This document shows, piece after piece, positions 54,016-64,000 of a stretch of 64,000 nucleotides of DNA. A program made the translations under genes and the position numbers. This DNA is from Symsagittifera roscoffensis (taxonomy: Eukaryota; Xenacoelomorpha; Acoela; Convolutidae). Under the pieces are notes generated by a model. It saw only the letters and a list, made by a program, of their open reading frames with translations. It was not told the DNA's origin and searched no databases. The stretch spans positions 25,883,419-25,947,418 of the forward strand of contig NC_087062.1 of assembly GCF_963678635.1 (NCBI RefSeq), written 5' to 3'. Position 1 is the stretch's first letter. Each line of letters opens with the position of its first letter.

Positions 54016-55949
54016 ATGGCGTTCTTCGATTTGCGTGAATTCCTGGTGGTTCTTTGTTTGACCCTCAGCTATGCAGTGGCAGGCGGACTAGTGTAAGTAT
54101 CATAATTTTTCCCTTAGAATTATTTCGACACATCTATAAAATGATAAATCAAAACTATACAATTTTTGGTTACTAACTTTAGATTCCAGCACTTTTGAGA
54201 CACAAACATGTCATTTTTACTGATTTTGAGACACTAACATATCAGGATTAATGATTTTTTATTTTTCATGAAAGGGTTTTTTGACGGCGTGAAATGATTA
54301 AGGGCTAGTGTAAAAACTTCGTTTATCATGATAATTTCTGACCCTCTGATTTCATGATTTCAACTGATTGTCATTTCGTTCGATGCCAGAACAGTTAAGC
54401 CTTCCAAGAAATAAAAGAGTGTTTTCAGTTTCGTAAAAATTAATAATTTCTTGCTCTTGTAGTCGTCATTTGACTTTTTTAAATAGTATTTTGTGTTTTC
54501 AGCTACTGTCTTGGGTTGATGCAAGGCACCTGGATTAGTGACCTTAACATCACTACCAACCAAGCGTCACTCATCAACAGTGTGACATTCGCCATCACTC
54601 TCCTTCCCGCACCCGCAATTCAAGCGGCACGTGATCACTTCAACATCCCCCCATTCATAATATTCTTACTAGCAGCCCCCCTTCTCAGCGCCGGACTCTA
54701 CTTCACTAGCGTCGCCTCAACATTCAACGAACTTATGATCTCGAATGGAATCGGTTTTGGGCTTGGTATACTTTTCTCTATAACGGGAAGCTTAACCACT
54801 GTTTACCATTACTTTCTAGACGATAAAGTGACACTGGCAACTTCAATTATATCTTCAGGCATAGGTGTCGGAATGATCGCGGTATCTTTGACTTTCAAGT
54901 ACTTAGTACCAATAATCGGCTGGCGGCAGTACTGCAGATACCAACTAGTATGTTCTTCCGTCTACATCTTTGCAACTATTATATTTTTTCCTCCTTTAAG
55001 TAGGCCTCTCGGCATTCGAACTCGGAAGTTTAAAGAACGCCAACTAAAGAAAATCAAGCGACTCCAGAAAAAGCAAAGAGAACGACAGCAATTAGCCGAA
55101 GAACGCCAGTCTCTTGTGAATGAATTGGACAGCGGACTCGTGTCTCGGGAAAACAGCGAGCCCGAGTCGTTTTCCACAGTCACCGATGACTTGGCATTCG
55201 TCACTCGGCACCCCGACAGTGAGTCTAGTAGTCCATACGAGAGCGATTTAACAGATAGTGTTCTGCAAGCGCACAGTAGTGCGATCACTATAACCGACTC
55301 AATCCGAATCAAAACCGGGCAACTTTGGAGGAATATTTTGATGAACCCGCCTTTCCTTCTCCTGATGACGTCTTGGCTTCTAGGAGAGGCGACATTCAAT
55401 GCAGTCATGGTTCATCAACCTGAACGAGTTGTGAAAATGGGCTTTTCGCTCCAAAATGGAGCCGACACATTAGCAATCAGCGGAGGTGTGCAACTTTTCG
55501 CCCGCTTTGGCGTCGGGGTTTTAGCAGACCGAGAAATTGTTTCAGTCGTACGACTGAGTCAAATTTCAAAACTTGTCCTAGGGATTTTCTCAATTTTGAG
55601 CAACCTGTTTCCATCTCTGGCATTTCAAACCCTGTTCATGTTTTTAGTCGGCGCTTGCGGGGGAGTTTTGTCAACAACTGATTTTATTCTTGTTAAAGAT
55701 TGTGTTTCCGAGGGACGAGAATTGGGAATCACAGTCTTACTTCTTGTCGACGGATTATTTTCCCTGCTTTCAATCGCTGGAGCAGGTCTGATATGCACTA
55801 AATTTGGCAGTTATAATTCCGTGTTTTACTCGCTTGGCACCTGCAGTTTAATAGCGTTCGTTCTGTTAATTCCGCTGGAAATCATAATGCGCACCAAGAA
55901 GCCAAAACGAAGGGAAGGATACACGTCTATAGGTACAGATCATAACTAG
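54016..55949 (+). CDS. SLC16-like (monocarboxylate transporter type) MFS protein, 507 aa
   Basis: Exon 1 is 54016-54092 and exon 2 is 54503-55949, joined by a GT-AG intron that splits a Val codon; the joined frame is 507 codons. Twelve hydrophobic segments are visible. TM1 is residues 7-30, TM2-6 follow up to about 175, and TM7-12 run from about 300 to the end. A hydrophilic loop of about 115 residues between TM6 and TM7 starts with a very basic, coiled-coil-like stretch (about 175-210) and continues acidic and Ser-rich. A YHYFLDDKVTLATSIISSG region before TM5, GWRQ after it, and ARFGVGVLADR after TM8 fit the SLC16/MCT branch of the major facilitator superfamily. The substrate cannot be told. 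The conserved charged residue of TM1 typical of lactate carriers is not clear, so it may be an orphan MCT. A start at the internal ATG (54519) would delete TM1, so I prefer the two-exon model. Confidence 0.88.
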
Positions 55950-56346
55950 AAACCTAATCAAGTTGTCGATATTCCTTTTTGCTGATTTCAATATTTTATT
56001 ATGGACTCGTGCGTCATTGAAACAAAACACACTTTTTTCAATCGGATAATTTCAAACAAAAAACTGAACTTTTTTGTGCAGCAAGTGCTTTTTAATTTAA
56101 ATACAATGAAATTTTGATAAGTGTAACTATTATATTTAATCAATTCGATGTTTTATTAAACTTATAATGTTTGATTCAAAAAAACTTTTGATATCATTTT
56201 TTTATACCGTTTTAATAAGAGCATTAAGTCGTTTAGGAAACTTTTTTGAGTTTTTCTCGTTTCTTTAATGTCGGATAGGTAACTAATGATTTGCGCAGAC
56301 CAAGTTGTTTTGACTTCTGAAAACTTTAAATGAGACAAGTTGAAAA
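55950..56346. other. 3' flank of the transporter gene
   Basis: AT-rich sequence with the probable 3' UTR. ATTAAA at 56155-56160 is a possible polyadenylation signal about 205 bases after the stop. Confidence 0.4.
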
Positions 56347-56616
56347 GGGGACCGACCTTTTACCAGATCAACCTTTTACCAGAAAAGTTATAACATGGAC
56401 TTTTTACCAGACTCCACAAACAAATATGATTGACAGATGTAATGGCGCCGTTTAGTCTGGACAAAGACAATGGTTTCACGATTTCTCAGCGAAGTTCTGT
56501 TTCTCCGAACCGCTTTCTTTTCGAATCACCCACTGTTTTTAATTTAAATTAAATCTTAATTGAATTATTGCATTGCGGTCTGGTAAAAAGACGGTTTGCT
56601 AATCAGGGGGAATGGC
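56347..56616. mobile_element. MITE-like element with CTTTTTACCAGAC ends
   Basis: GACCTTTTACCAGATC-type words at 56356, 56370 and 56398 face GGTCTGGTAAAAAGAC at 56577-56592 in inverse. GGGGACCGACC on the left and GGGGGAATGGCC on the right could be the outer ends. The arms are short and imperfect. Confidence 0.4.
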
Positions 56617-56760
56617 CTATAAACATGTGTGCCGATTAGCATGCCCTTGAAAAGAATTCAATTTGAAGATTAGCTTTTCACGTTTTGCTTACTAAAATTT
56701 GCAAGTTTTCATCAGAGTGCACTTAGCAGAATTCCTAATTAGGAGAAAATTAAATTTGCT

Positions 56761-57655
56761 TGCCCGGGTTGACCTCCAGAGCCCAAAAATGCCAATCAAA
56801 CAACTCCATAAACTAAGTCTATGAAAAAAATACTAAGCATACAAATTTTATCCACTTGGCTAAAATGGTGTCATCGAATTTTCGAAGGACTTTCTTTGTT
56901 TTAACATAAAATCCCGTGTAATGTACTACATACTCAAAAACTGCTCATCATAGTATTTCCATGGAATTTGTATGACTAACACTTTTTGAAGGCGACAACA
57001 AGAATTGTTTCGAGTAACTATTTGAAATTTTCCCTGTTTTTTGACCGCAAATCGAGTTTTTTACTCAAACCAACATTTTCCAAAAAAAAAACATTAGTCC
57101 TGGATGCACCAAAGTGGTATTCTGTTTTCCTTTTCCAAGCTTTTTTCTTTTCGCTTAACAAATTTTCTCAAAAACGCTAAAAGCTCCTATTTTTTTGTAT
57201 GTCATGTTTATATATGTCTTGATCAATGTTTGATAATGTAAAATTTTTGAAAATTTCTCCCAAAATTTAAAAGTTTGATGCTCGCAGTATGTCATTTGTG
57301 TACAAATACTCTTATGCAACTCAGGTCGTTTCCTATGCATCGTAAATCCAAGAACATGAAACTTATGTTGACTCTAGTTAAGAGTAAACCATGGTTTTTG
57401 TGACTTGTGTTTGGTCACGAACACCTGCCAAAAGTTTTGAGATATCAATTTTTTTTTAAAATCAATTTTTTTGTTTATGGAAAAATGCTAGTCACACAAT
57501 TTCTATATATCACTAATCACTTTAAAAACAACGTCAATAAATCACTAATCAGAGACTTTTCATGCAATTTTTTGTACTTATGAAATTGCATGAAAAGTGT
57601 ATGACTAGCGTTTTTGCATATATGATAATTGTATGATTAGCATTTTTGGTCAACC
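56761..57655. mobile_element. Foldback-family element with CCCGGGTTGACC end
   Basis: The left end TGCCCGGGTTGACCTCCAG and AAAAATGCCAATC is matched in inverse by GATTAGCATTTTTGGTCAAC near 57637 and the CCCGCG that follows. The interior at about 57175-57480 follows, with divergence, the repeat at 11290-11600: AAAGCTCCT, GTCATTTGTG, GAGTAAACCA, GTCACGAACAC. It is therefore the same family as 11290-11960 and 16671-17568. Confidence 0.65.
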
Positions 57656-58482
57656 CGCGTATGTAACCAAATCAGTCTTATTGTTACGTTTTTTGAAGAA
57701 AACGAAATAATTATGCTTGGGATGTTTTTTGCAGTCAATTATTGGCAATTTCTCACACTCAATCTTTGATTTTGTCCAAAATTATAGTTGTCAATATTTC
57801 ATTTTCCCGAAAACTGTTTGCTATTGATTGAAGGGCATTCGGAACATTCAGGGTTTTGCGGAGCATTCGGAAGCTCGAGTGTCGGAGGGAAATCATCTAT
57901 ACACTAATAACTGTATTTATAGTTACTCGGTTTATTGTTCCGCCCATTGGAAATGTGGAGGAACTTTGTATTCGGGTGTGTTTTAATTTTTGTTCCGACC
58001 ATTGAAAATGGGGAGGAGCTTTGTATTCGGGTGTGTTTTAGTTTTTTTACTTTTGTTGTCCAGGCAAAATCAAGTACCACAAATAATCATCGGACTGGAT
58101 TGAGTGATATATTATATTGAAGCCCTTTTAATCGTGATTCGAACCACATTTAAACATCCCAAATTTTTTTTTTTCTAGTGTGGAGAAAAACTAGATTAAA
58201 TATTTTGATTTTCGTCCTAATTGGAGCAAATAGGCAAGCGTGCATGCTTACTTACAACAGTTGAACTATTCTAATTTAAGACTATTTTTTTTCAAATTTT
58301 GATTGAATAGAAACCCGAAACTCATTTGTTGACATTATAAAGGCTGTATTTGTGCTCGATGTAATTTTTATACAAGTTTTCACATTGCTCGATAAATTTT
58401 TTTTTAAAAAAGATTCGCTGAATTATTGCAGAAGCAAACTAAGAAAACCAGATTTAACCTTGTGAAAATCAAAATCAATTCG
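57656..58482. other. Intergenic with a 55-bp tandem duplication
   Basis: TTGTTCCGCCCATTGGAAAT at 57935 is repeated as TTGTTCCGACCATTGAAAAT at 57990; both units include CTTTGTATTCGGGTGTGTTT. A CATTCGGAA duplet lies near 57837-57872. The remainder is AT-rich without a gene. Confidence 0.6.
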
Positions 58483-58845
58483 AGGCAGGGGCGGATCTAG
58501 GATTTTCTTGAGGGGGGATTTTCAAAAAAAAATCAAATTTTTTTTTTAGGCAGATCAAATTGATTTTCCGAGCTCTCCCAAGGAATTAAAGAGTTTTGGC
58601 CAAATTTTCTGCGCCGCAGGCCACTTTTTCAAAAAACAGGCTAAAATAGGCATTTTTGGCCACTTTTTGGATAATTTGGACCAAAAAAATCACATTTTTT
58701 GGCGCGCGCTCCCGCCTTCAAAATTAGCATTTATTGGCGCCGAAAAATTTTAGGGTACGTCAGCCAAAAATGGATATCTCAAAAAAGTACAGAGGGGGAC
58801 CCTTTGGGTCGACAGGGGTTGAATCCCTGAAGAAGGGCATCCGCT
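58483..58845. mobile_element. hAT-like MITE fragment
   Basis: It starts CAGGGGCGGATCTAGGATTT, a common hAT-type end. The block at 58730-58840 (GGCGCC, AAAAATTTTAGGG, GGATATCTC, GGGGGACCCTTT, GAATCCCTGAAGAAG) is the inverse of 17965-18095. The second end was not found. Confidence 0.5.
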
Positions 58846-59260
58846 TTTCATTCAGAAAAAATTTATTGCTTTTCATTCAGAAAAAATTAAGGGATAGTAC
58901 ACCTGCAAGCGCTATCGTTTTTTGTAGAGTACAGGGTTCTGGAAATTATCCATTTGGTACACCCACACTTGAGTTTCATGGAGTATAATCAATTTATTCG
59001 GATTGTATCGGCAAGAACCTTAAACAATATAATCAATTTTCATTAATGTTTTTACCATGAGAATGGATTTGGTTTTCAGCGGATTTTAACCGATAACTTT
59101 TATAATAGATTATAATCCCTTTTTAATTTTAAAGTAATCGATGTTTTTTTCTTCATAAACTCCATGAAATTCGGTTACTTTGTGTAAATGTGAAATGTTT
59201 TTTCTACTTATTACAGCTTTCTACAAAATTAGAACCGAAACAACATGTTCAACACCGCGT
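58846..59260. other. AT-rich, no gene seen
   Basis: TTTATAATAGATTATAATCC near 59098 has echoes at about 59885-59915 (TATAATCC, TTAATCGATTGTAATC). Nothing else was recognised. Confidence 0.45.
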
Positions 59261-59680
59261 GCATACCCTCCTTCCTCAACGTTTTGGCATCGGTCCCGAA
59301 TTTGAAACCCCCGACCGCACCCCTTTCTTAAACCCCAACACTCCTCCCACTTCCTCTTTCACCCTTACGCCCTCAAGTTTATTCCCTCGCCTAGTTTACC
59401 ACCAAGATTTTGCACCTTCTTGCACACACATGCCCCCTCCAGACTCACCCGTCAAGTCAGTTTACAACCCTTCAATCTTTTGCTCCCACCACAGGGGGGG
59501 TTTCACGAGGGGGAGTCTTCTGGTGAGAAGAGGTGGTAAACTAGGGGGTGGTGGAGGGGAAGTGTGTGTGGGGGGGGGGGGGGGTGCTGGTTGGCTTAAA
59601 AAGAGGCTAAACAATGAGGAAAAGGAGGGAAGAAAGGACATAAATTGGAGAAAACATCGTAAAAAAAAGTTCAGCTAAAT
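59261..59680. other. Block with C-rich then G-rich top strand
   Basis: About 230 bases of C-rich top strand (59270-59490) switch to about 130 bases of G-rich top strand with a run of about 16 G near 59569. CCTAGTTTACCACC near 59390 and GGTGGTAAACTAGG near 59533 are perfect inverse copies. An open frame of 162 codons (59190-59678) spans it, ending in a Gly-rich then Lys-rich tail. I regard that frame as a by-product of composition. Confidence 0.5.
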
Positions 59681-61400
59681 TTGAGAAAACAAGATAACAA
59701 TTTACTAAGCCAAAGTAAGTCTCGCTTTTGCTTTTGTCTGATAAGACGTGCTTTTTGCCGAGATCACCTCTCAATTTGTGAAAAAACTTACGCTGTTTTT
59801 AAATATTTTGTACAAATTTAAAGAAAAAAGTTTCGTAATACATTACAATTGATTAAAATAAATTTTATTGATTTGACAAAAAAATATAATCCTTTTTTAA
59901 TCGATTGTAATCAATTAATTTTGTTTTTTATGGAGCTTTTAATTGATTGTGGAAACTTTATATAATCGACGAAACCTTATACAAATGAAAGGGGGTTTAT
60001 TTATGCATAAATAGTAACTCTAAGCCGCGCAAAAATTAGTACTAGCTTTTTTTGATTGAATACACTTACGAATGAAAGCACAACGACTGTTTTCGAAGTC
60101 ACTTAAATTTTTCAAAAAGACTGTGGGTGGTTGGCTAGTTTTTTGCTGCTAGAATGCACGAGCTATAAAGGAAAGAAATTTTTTAACTAAGTAACTTTAA
60201 CCTGCATTGAAGCTAAAAACAGAATTTTTCCATCTTTTTTTCCATTTTTTTTTCAAAAACCGCGTATTCAGGAGGAATCAGCAATCATCAAAAATGTTGC
60301 ATTGTCACAAGTAGCCAAATTTTTAACGATTACATGTGCCTGTCAACTTAAATTGAAAGAATTTAGGGCAATTTTGAGAAAAAAAGTTACTTATACTTTG
60401 AAAACTTTGTAGCAAAACTCGATATATGCTAAGACAAGTAAAACTGATTAAAAAAAGGTTTCCGGCTCAATTAAATTGTTAAAAAAATAATTATGTTGAA
60501 AAAAACTGATAATTACAGAAACATATCAATCTTTTATTCGGTCACATACCGGTCCGAAGAAAGCAACAACTCAATCTAAGACTTGTGAGAAATTCACCAT
60601 ATAAAATTCAGGTATGAACACAACAACATGCAAGATTGATTATTCTGATCGCCAAAAATCATGTAAAGTATATTGATTACAGAGGCGAAGCACCACTTGC
60701 GATACAGAACAAGAAAGTCAGAAAAAAATTAAAAAATCGAAAAGGTCGAAAAACTTAGATCTATCAAAAAATTAGGCTAGTTTTCAAATAAAACAAACAT
60801 GCCAAGACAATTGAATGAGAAATAAGCATCAGAAAAAATGTAACCAAACGGTAGCAAAGCTGAAAAACACCTTGGCAGAAACCCTCTAAGCCGAAAAAAA
60901 ATCAACAAGACTTAATTTAATACGTCCCCTTCACCCTCAAAACAAACACTCACACAAAAATATTTTCTCTCGTCAAAAGACGCACTATGTTCATTAAAGC
61001 AATATAAATTGGCCATACCCTATCAAGCCAAAAGAAAAGAAAAAAAGCCGAAAAAAAAATTGTTGTCACAAAAAACGTGAACTAGAATTTGTATTAAGAT
61101 TTTTTAGCATTTTGTGCAATCTAGAGTGAAGAATAAAAATTTTGTTTTCCTTGAAACGAATCGAGATTAGGTCAATAATCCAATAAGAAATAGGCCCAAA
61201 TTATTTGGGCAGAAAAAATTTTTACAGCGAAAAAAAAAGAAAACATAAAAAGTCAAGCTTACTAAAAATACAAACATCAGATTTACAAAAGAACACTAAA
61301 ATCAGCTACCATCTAGACAAAAACTTAAAAGAAACAATTCTATAATATGACAACTAGGCCGACAAAACATAAAATAATGAACCGACAATTCATAAAGAAA
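59681..61400. other. AT-rich, no gene seen
   Basis: Long stretches of A and T runs. No family, repeat or frame worth naming was recognised. Confidence 0.5.
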
Positions 61401-61481
61401 CAGGTCCTGTCAAATTCGAACCCAGGACCTTTGCCGGCCCAGGCGTATTCGTTACCTCCAAACCAAGTGTGCCGGAGACGC
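61401..61481 (-). other. tRNA-like sequence, possible SINE head
   Basis: On the minus strand GGTCCTGGGTTCGAAT contains a perfect B-box core GGTTCGAAT, preceded at tRNA-like distance by ACTTGGTTTGGAGG, a weak A-box. The acceptor stem does not pair and the T-stem is irregular, so this is not a working tRNA. A tRNA-derived SINE or tRNA pseudogene is the likeliest reading. Confidence 0.35.
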
Positions 61482-61706
61482 AAAGAAACTTTAATTCAAT
61501 TTGAACTGAACCCAAATTTACAATTTTTGGTTTTGACTATTTTGTGAACAAAGTTAATTATGGGAAAAAAGTCTAGTAACTGATTGCATTACCGTTGCTT
61601 TCGCAAGGGAAAAAACAACATTTAAGTAATAAAATTAAGAGCGTTGATACACAAGGAAAATGACCAAGATCAGGGTGATCCGCTTTGGGTTGCAAAGAGG
61701 CCTTAC
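61482..61706. other. Spacer, no gene seen
   Basis: Nothing recognised beyond AT-rich sequence. Confidence 0.4.
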
Positions 61707-62485
61707 CCTTGTATGTTTTGACTTTGCTCGACCTATGTTTCGTCTTTCTCGACATATGTTTCGACTTTGTCGACATGTTTCGACTTTTTCGACCAAAAAT
61801 GGGTATGCTTCGACTGTGCTCGACATCTGATTCGACTTTCTCGAATACCAATTAACATGAGTAAATTGACAAAAATTTATAATGTATGCTTTTCAGTTGA
61901 CTTTTTGCGATGATGCTTGATTTGAAAATGAACTATAAAAACCTGTAAAATGCAAAATTCCTCCATTGAAAACTTTTTTTTTCTAGTTGAATTTCCCAAT
62001 TTTTTTTTGGTTTTTTTCACAAATCTGGTCTGAAACTGTTGATGTGAAAGCTGATATTTGAAGAATTTTCAATAGAAGTTACTTTTCTTGCCCCAGGAAT
62101 CCTTAGATTTCCAAAACTGGAAGGATTCCCTCTGAAACTTTTAGTTTCGCGGTAAATCTCAATTGATTGTTGTGGGCTCCAAATTTTAAACGGAGGTCTT
62201 TTCCGAGCAGATTGTTTTTGCTCAATTTTCAATTTGATTTATATTAAAATCTTCAAAAAAAATAAAATTCTTAAAAAAAATAGATTTTGTTCGACTTGTA
62301 TTTCGACTGTGCTCGACATGTTTCGACTTTCTCGACCTATGTTTCTAATTTCTCAACGAAATCGGTTATGTTTCGACTTTGTGGTGTTTCGACTTGAAAT
62401 TGTTTCTGACCGCAGAGTTTCTGTCGCAAAACTGTACTTGCTCGACTTTCAAAGTCGAAACATAAGTCGAGAACCTCGACTCGGG
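61707..62485. repeat. Two clusters of TCGAC/ATGTTTCGACTTT repeats
   Basis: At 61715-61850 the word ATGTTTCGACTTTNTCGAC recurs about six times at roughly 20-bp spacing. A second cluster at 62288-62480 uses the same words and closes with CTTTCAAAGTCGAAACATAA, as does the cluster in the calmodulin-like intron at about 22600-22635. The 180 bp before the second cluster is AT-rich. Confidence 0.7.
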
Positions 62486-63130
62486 AAGTAAGACACACCG
62501 TGAGCCTCAAATAACCGTCATTATCAACTAAGCGGCGGAGATCTTAGCGATTTCTCTATATATCCAAAAAATCAGCTTTTATAAAAAAAATTTTATGAGA
62601 TGAAGACCTACGTAGAAAACTTTCGGCAGTGAGAGGGTTGAATAAATATATCGGAGTACTGCAATTGCGTATAAAAAGTTTACCAACAAAAAATAAATTT
62701 TTGTGCCAGACAAAATCTAGTTTCAGAAAAACATGAGGGGTTTACAAGGAACCAAGGTGGGTTAATCATTATTGTATTGTCAGCAAAGGCGCAACATGAT
62801 TTTGCAAATGTATAAAATATTGGAAAATGAAGGTAGTTCTTGTCCAAATAAGGTCTGCGTCAAGTTGTTTTATGCAACGGTCTTCTATATTAAGAACCGG
62901 ATTTAGAATTCATTGTTTTTTAAACACTATTGAGCGTATAGAGATTTTCTGACGATAGCTTCCGCAAAACAGTACCAATGCAAAAGCCTAAAAGTTATTG
63001 TTTAGTAGCATATAAGCATGTAACGTCAAAAACTACGTCACAAAATTAAGAAGAATAAAAAATCATGGTGCAATTTTTTTTCGTTCATGTTAATCCGGCA
63101 GTTCGAAAGAGTGAACGTTGACCATGCTTT
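62486..63130. other. 3' flank of the second EF-hand gene
   Basis: AT-rich with no recognised feature. It should hold the 3' UTR of the minus-strand gene. Confidence 0.45.
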
Positions 63131-63825
63131 TCATTGACCTTGACCTTTGAGCAGCCCGTTGACCGTGAGTCCTTTCATGACCTTTTCAAAATCCTCGTAG
63201 CCCAGTTTCCCGTCGTTGTCTACGTCTGCCCGACTGATGATCTCTTCGACCTCGTCAAAGGTCAAAGGAGCACCCAGTTCTTGGAACACCACGCTACACA
63301 GAACAGACAATTTGAAAACATTATCTCCAATAAACAAGTTGCTAGCTTTTAAGAAATCAAAAAAAAATAAGCAGATCAAAAATTTAAAAAAAAAACTTGA
63401 CGTTCTTCAAATTTGAAAACGGGGTGACTGCTTACGATACACACTGACATTTTTTGGCTCCAAACTGTTGCCTGTTCATCCCAAAATGCCTGTTCAAACA
63501 ACAGCCTGTCCATCCTAAAATTTGGTAAAACCTAACATATTGATTGCTATTTTTGCATTTACGATGACATGTTTTGAGGCACTAAACGCTTCTGACAATT
63601 CGTAAAAAGCGCTCTGGTTGACGTTGGTTTAGAGGTTGAATTTAATCTTGTATTTTTTGCATTAAAATTTTTTCACTCACAACATCTCTACGGGTCCTAC
63701 GAATCCGTCCTGGTCCCGGTCGAATATGCGGAACTGTTTGGCAATGACTTCATCTTCATCATCATCGTCCTGCATCCTCCTCGCCATTAACTCACAGAAC
63801 GCGTTGAAGTCTAACTCACCCCTGC
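63131..63825 (-). CDS. EF-hand protein (calmodulin/troponin C type), 3' part only
   Basis: Two exons are visible, 63681-63825 and 63131-63293, joined by a GT-AG intron; they give about 101 residues in one frame to the TGA. Upstream exons lie beyond the window; the first visible exon follows a TTTTCAG acceptor. It starts in the end of an EF-hand (GELDFNAF), then a linker with an acidic DDDDEDE run. A canonical EF loop DRDQDGFVGPVE follows, and then the last loop DVDNDGKLGYED, whose twelfth position is Asp instead of Glu, a change known to favour weaker or Mg-tolerant binding. The tail after the last hand is Gly-rich and ends GLLKGQGQ, longer than calmodulin's. It is a calcium sensor of the calmodulin/troponin C superfamily. 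Intron positions differ from the gene at 20236-23451, so the two are not recent duplicates. Confidence 0.82.
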
Positions 63826-64000
63826 CTGAAAATAATAGGAAAAGCGATTAATGGCAGTAGGCAACAATTCGTATCATTTGATGGAAAAAAAAATATTTCA
63901 TCGTGTAGCTACTAGCACAAAACATTTCGAAATTAAATGGCGCTATCTCAAAAGAATTAATCAGTTTGTCAATTTTTATTTGATTTTAAGTTTTAAATTT
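63826..64000 (-). other. Intron of the EF-hand gene
   Basis: Sequence upstream of the first visible exon, presumably intron, with nothing recognised. Confidence 0.5.

Noticed and set aside
54962-55408. 148-codon minus-strand frame
   Set aside because: Antisense shadow of the transporter exon.
59190-59678. 162-codon Pro- then Gly-rich frame
   Set aside because: It follows the C-rich/G-rich skew of the DNA and includes a long G-run; no signal peptide or domain.

Overview
The window is AT-rich, repeat-dense nuclear DNA of an animal. Genes have GT-AG introns, and the recognisable families are calmodulin-like EF-hand proteins, an SLC16-type monocarboxylate transporter and metazoan retroelements. 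The clade cannot be fixed from the sequence alone. There is one 200-base assembly gap at 19536-19735.

Layout. 1-4060: a decayed tandem array. 4.2-11 kb: small palindromic and MITE-like elements around one short gene for a secreted 8-cysteine peptide (9142-9411, minus). 11.1-16.0 kb: a tandem duplication of about 2.49 kb, each copy holding a broken retroelement endonuclease-like C-terminus. 16.7-17.6 kb: a foldback element. 20.2-23.5 kb: a complete four-exon calmodulin-like gene whose second intron is filled with repeats. 24.1-31.8 and 49.65-50.3 kb: a satellite of about 135 bp per unit, split by a 17.9-kb LTR retrotransposon (31768-49649) on the minus strand. 50.8-52.1 kb: hairpin and nested small elements. 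54.0-55.9 kb: a two-exon MFS/SLC16-like transporter. 56.3-62.5 kb: further foldback, hAT-like and short-motif repeats. 63.1-63.8 kb: the 3' part of a second EF-hand gene on the minus strand, running off the window.

The main object of interest is the LTR retrotransposon. Its 919/920-bp LTRs differ at only a few positions and its 3200-codon gag-pol frame is open, so it looks young. Gag-Pol carries a coiled coil, two CCHC knuckles, an aspartic protease, RT (YVDD), RNase H, a DDE integrase with a GPF module, and a C-terminal segment that reads as a TARG1/OARD1-like macro domain. Downstream, where env often sits, is a 581-aa coiled-coil plus SGNH/GDSL hydrolase protein with all catalytic residues visible, overlapped by a 210-aa unknown ORF in the -1 frame. 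The element also holds five copies of an 11-mer identical to the sequence next to its 3' LTR (a polypurine-tract candidate), three of them at exact 66-nt spacing in pol, and about twelve copies of a related G-rich motif in a 2.9-kb leader. A Ty3-type element carrying both an ADP-ribose-related fold and an esterase, with repeated PPT-like motifs, is the best candidate here for an under-described system.

The host genes (two EF-hand proteins, one transporter, one secreted peptide) show no common pathway. All family assignments were made by eye from the translated sequence.
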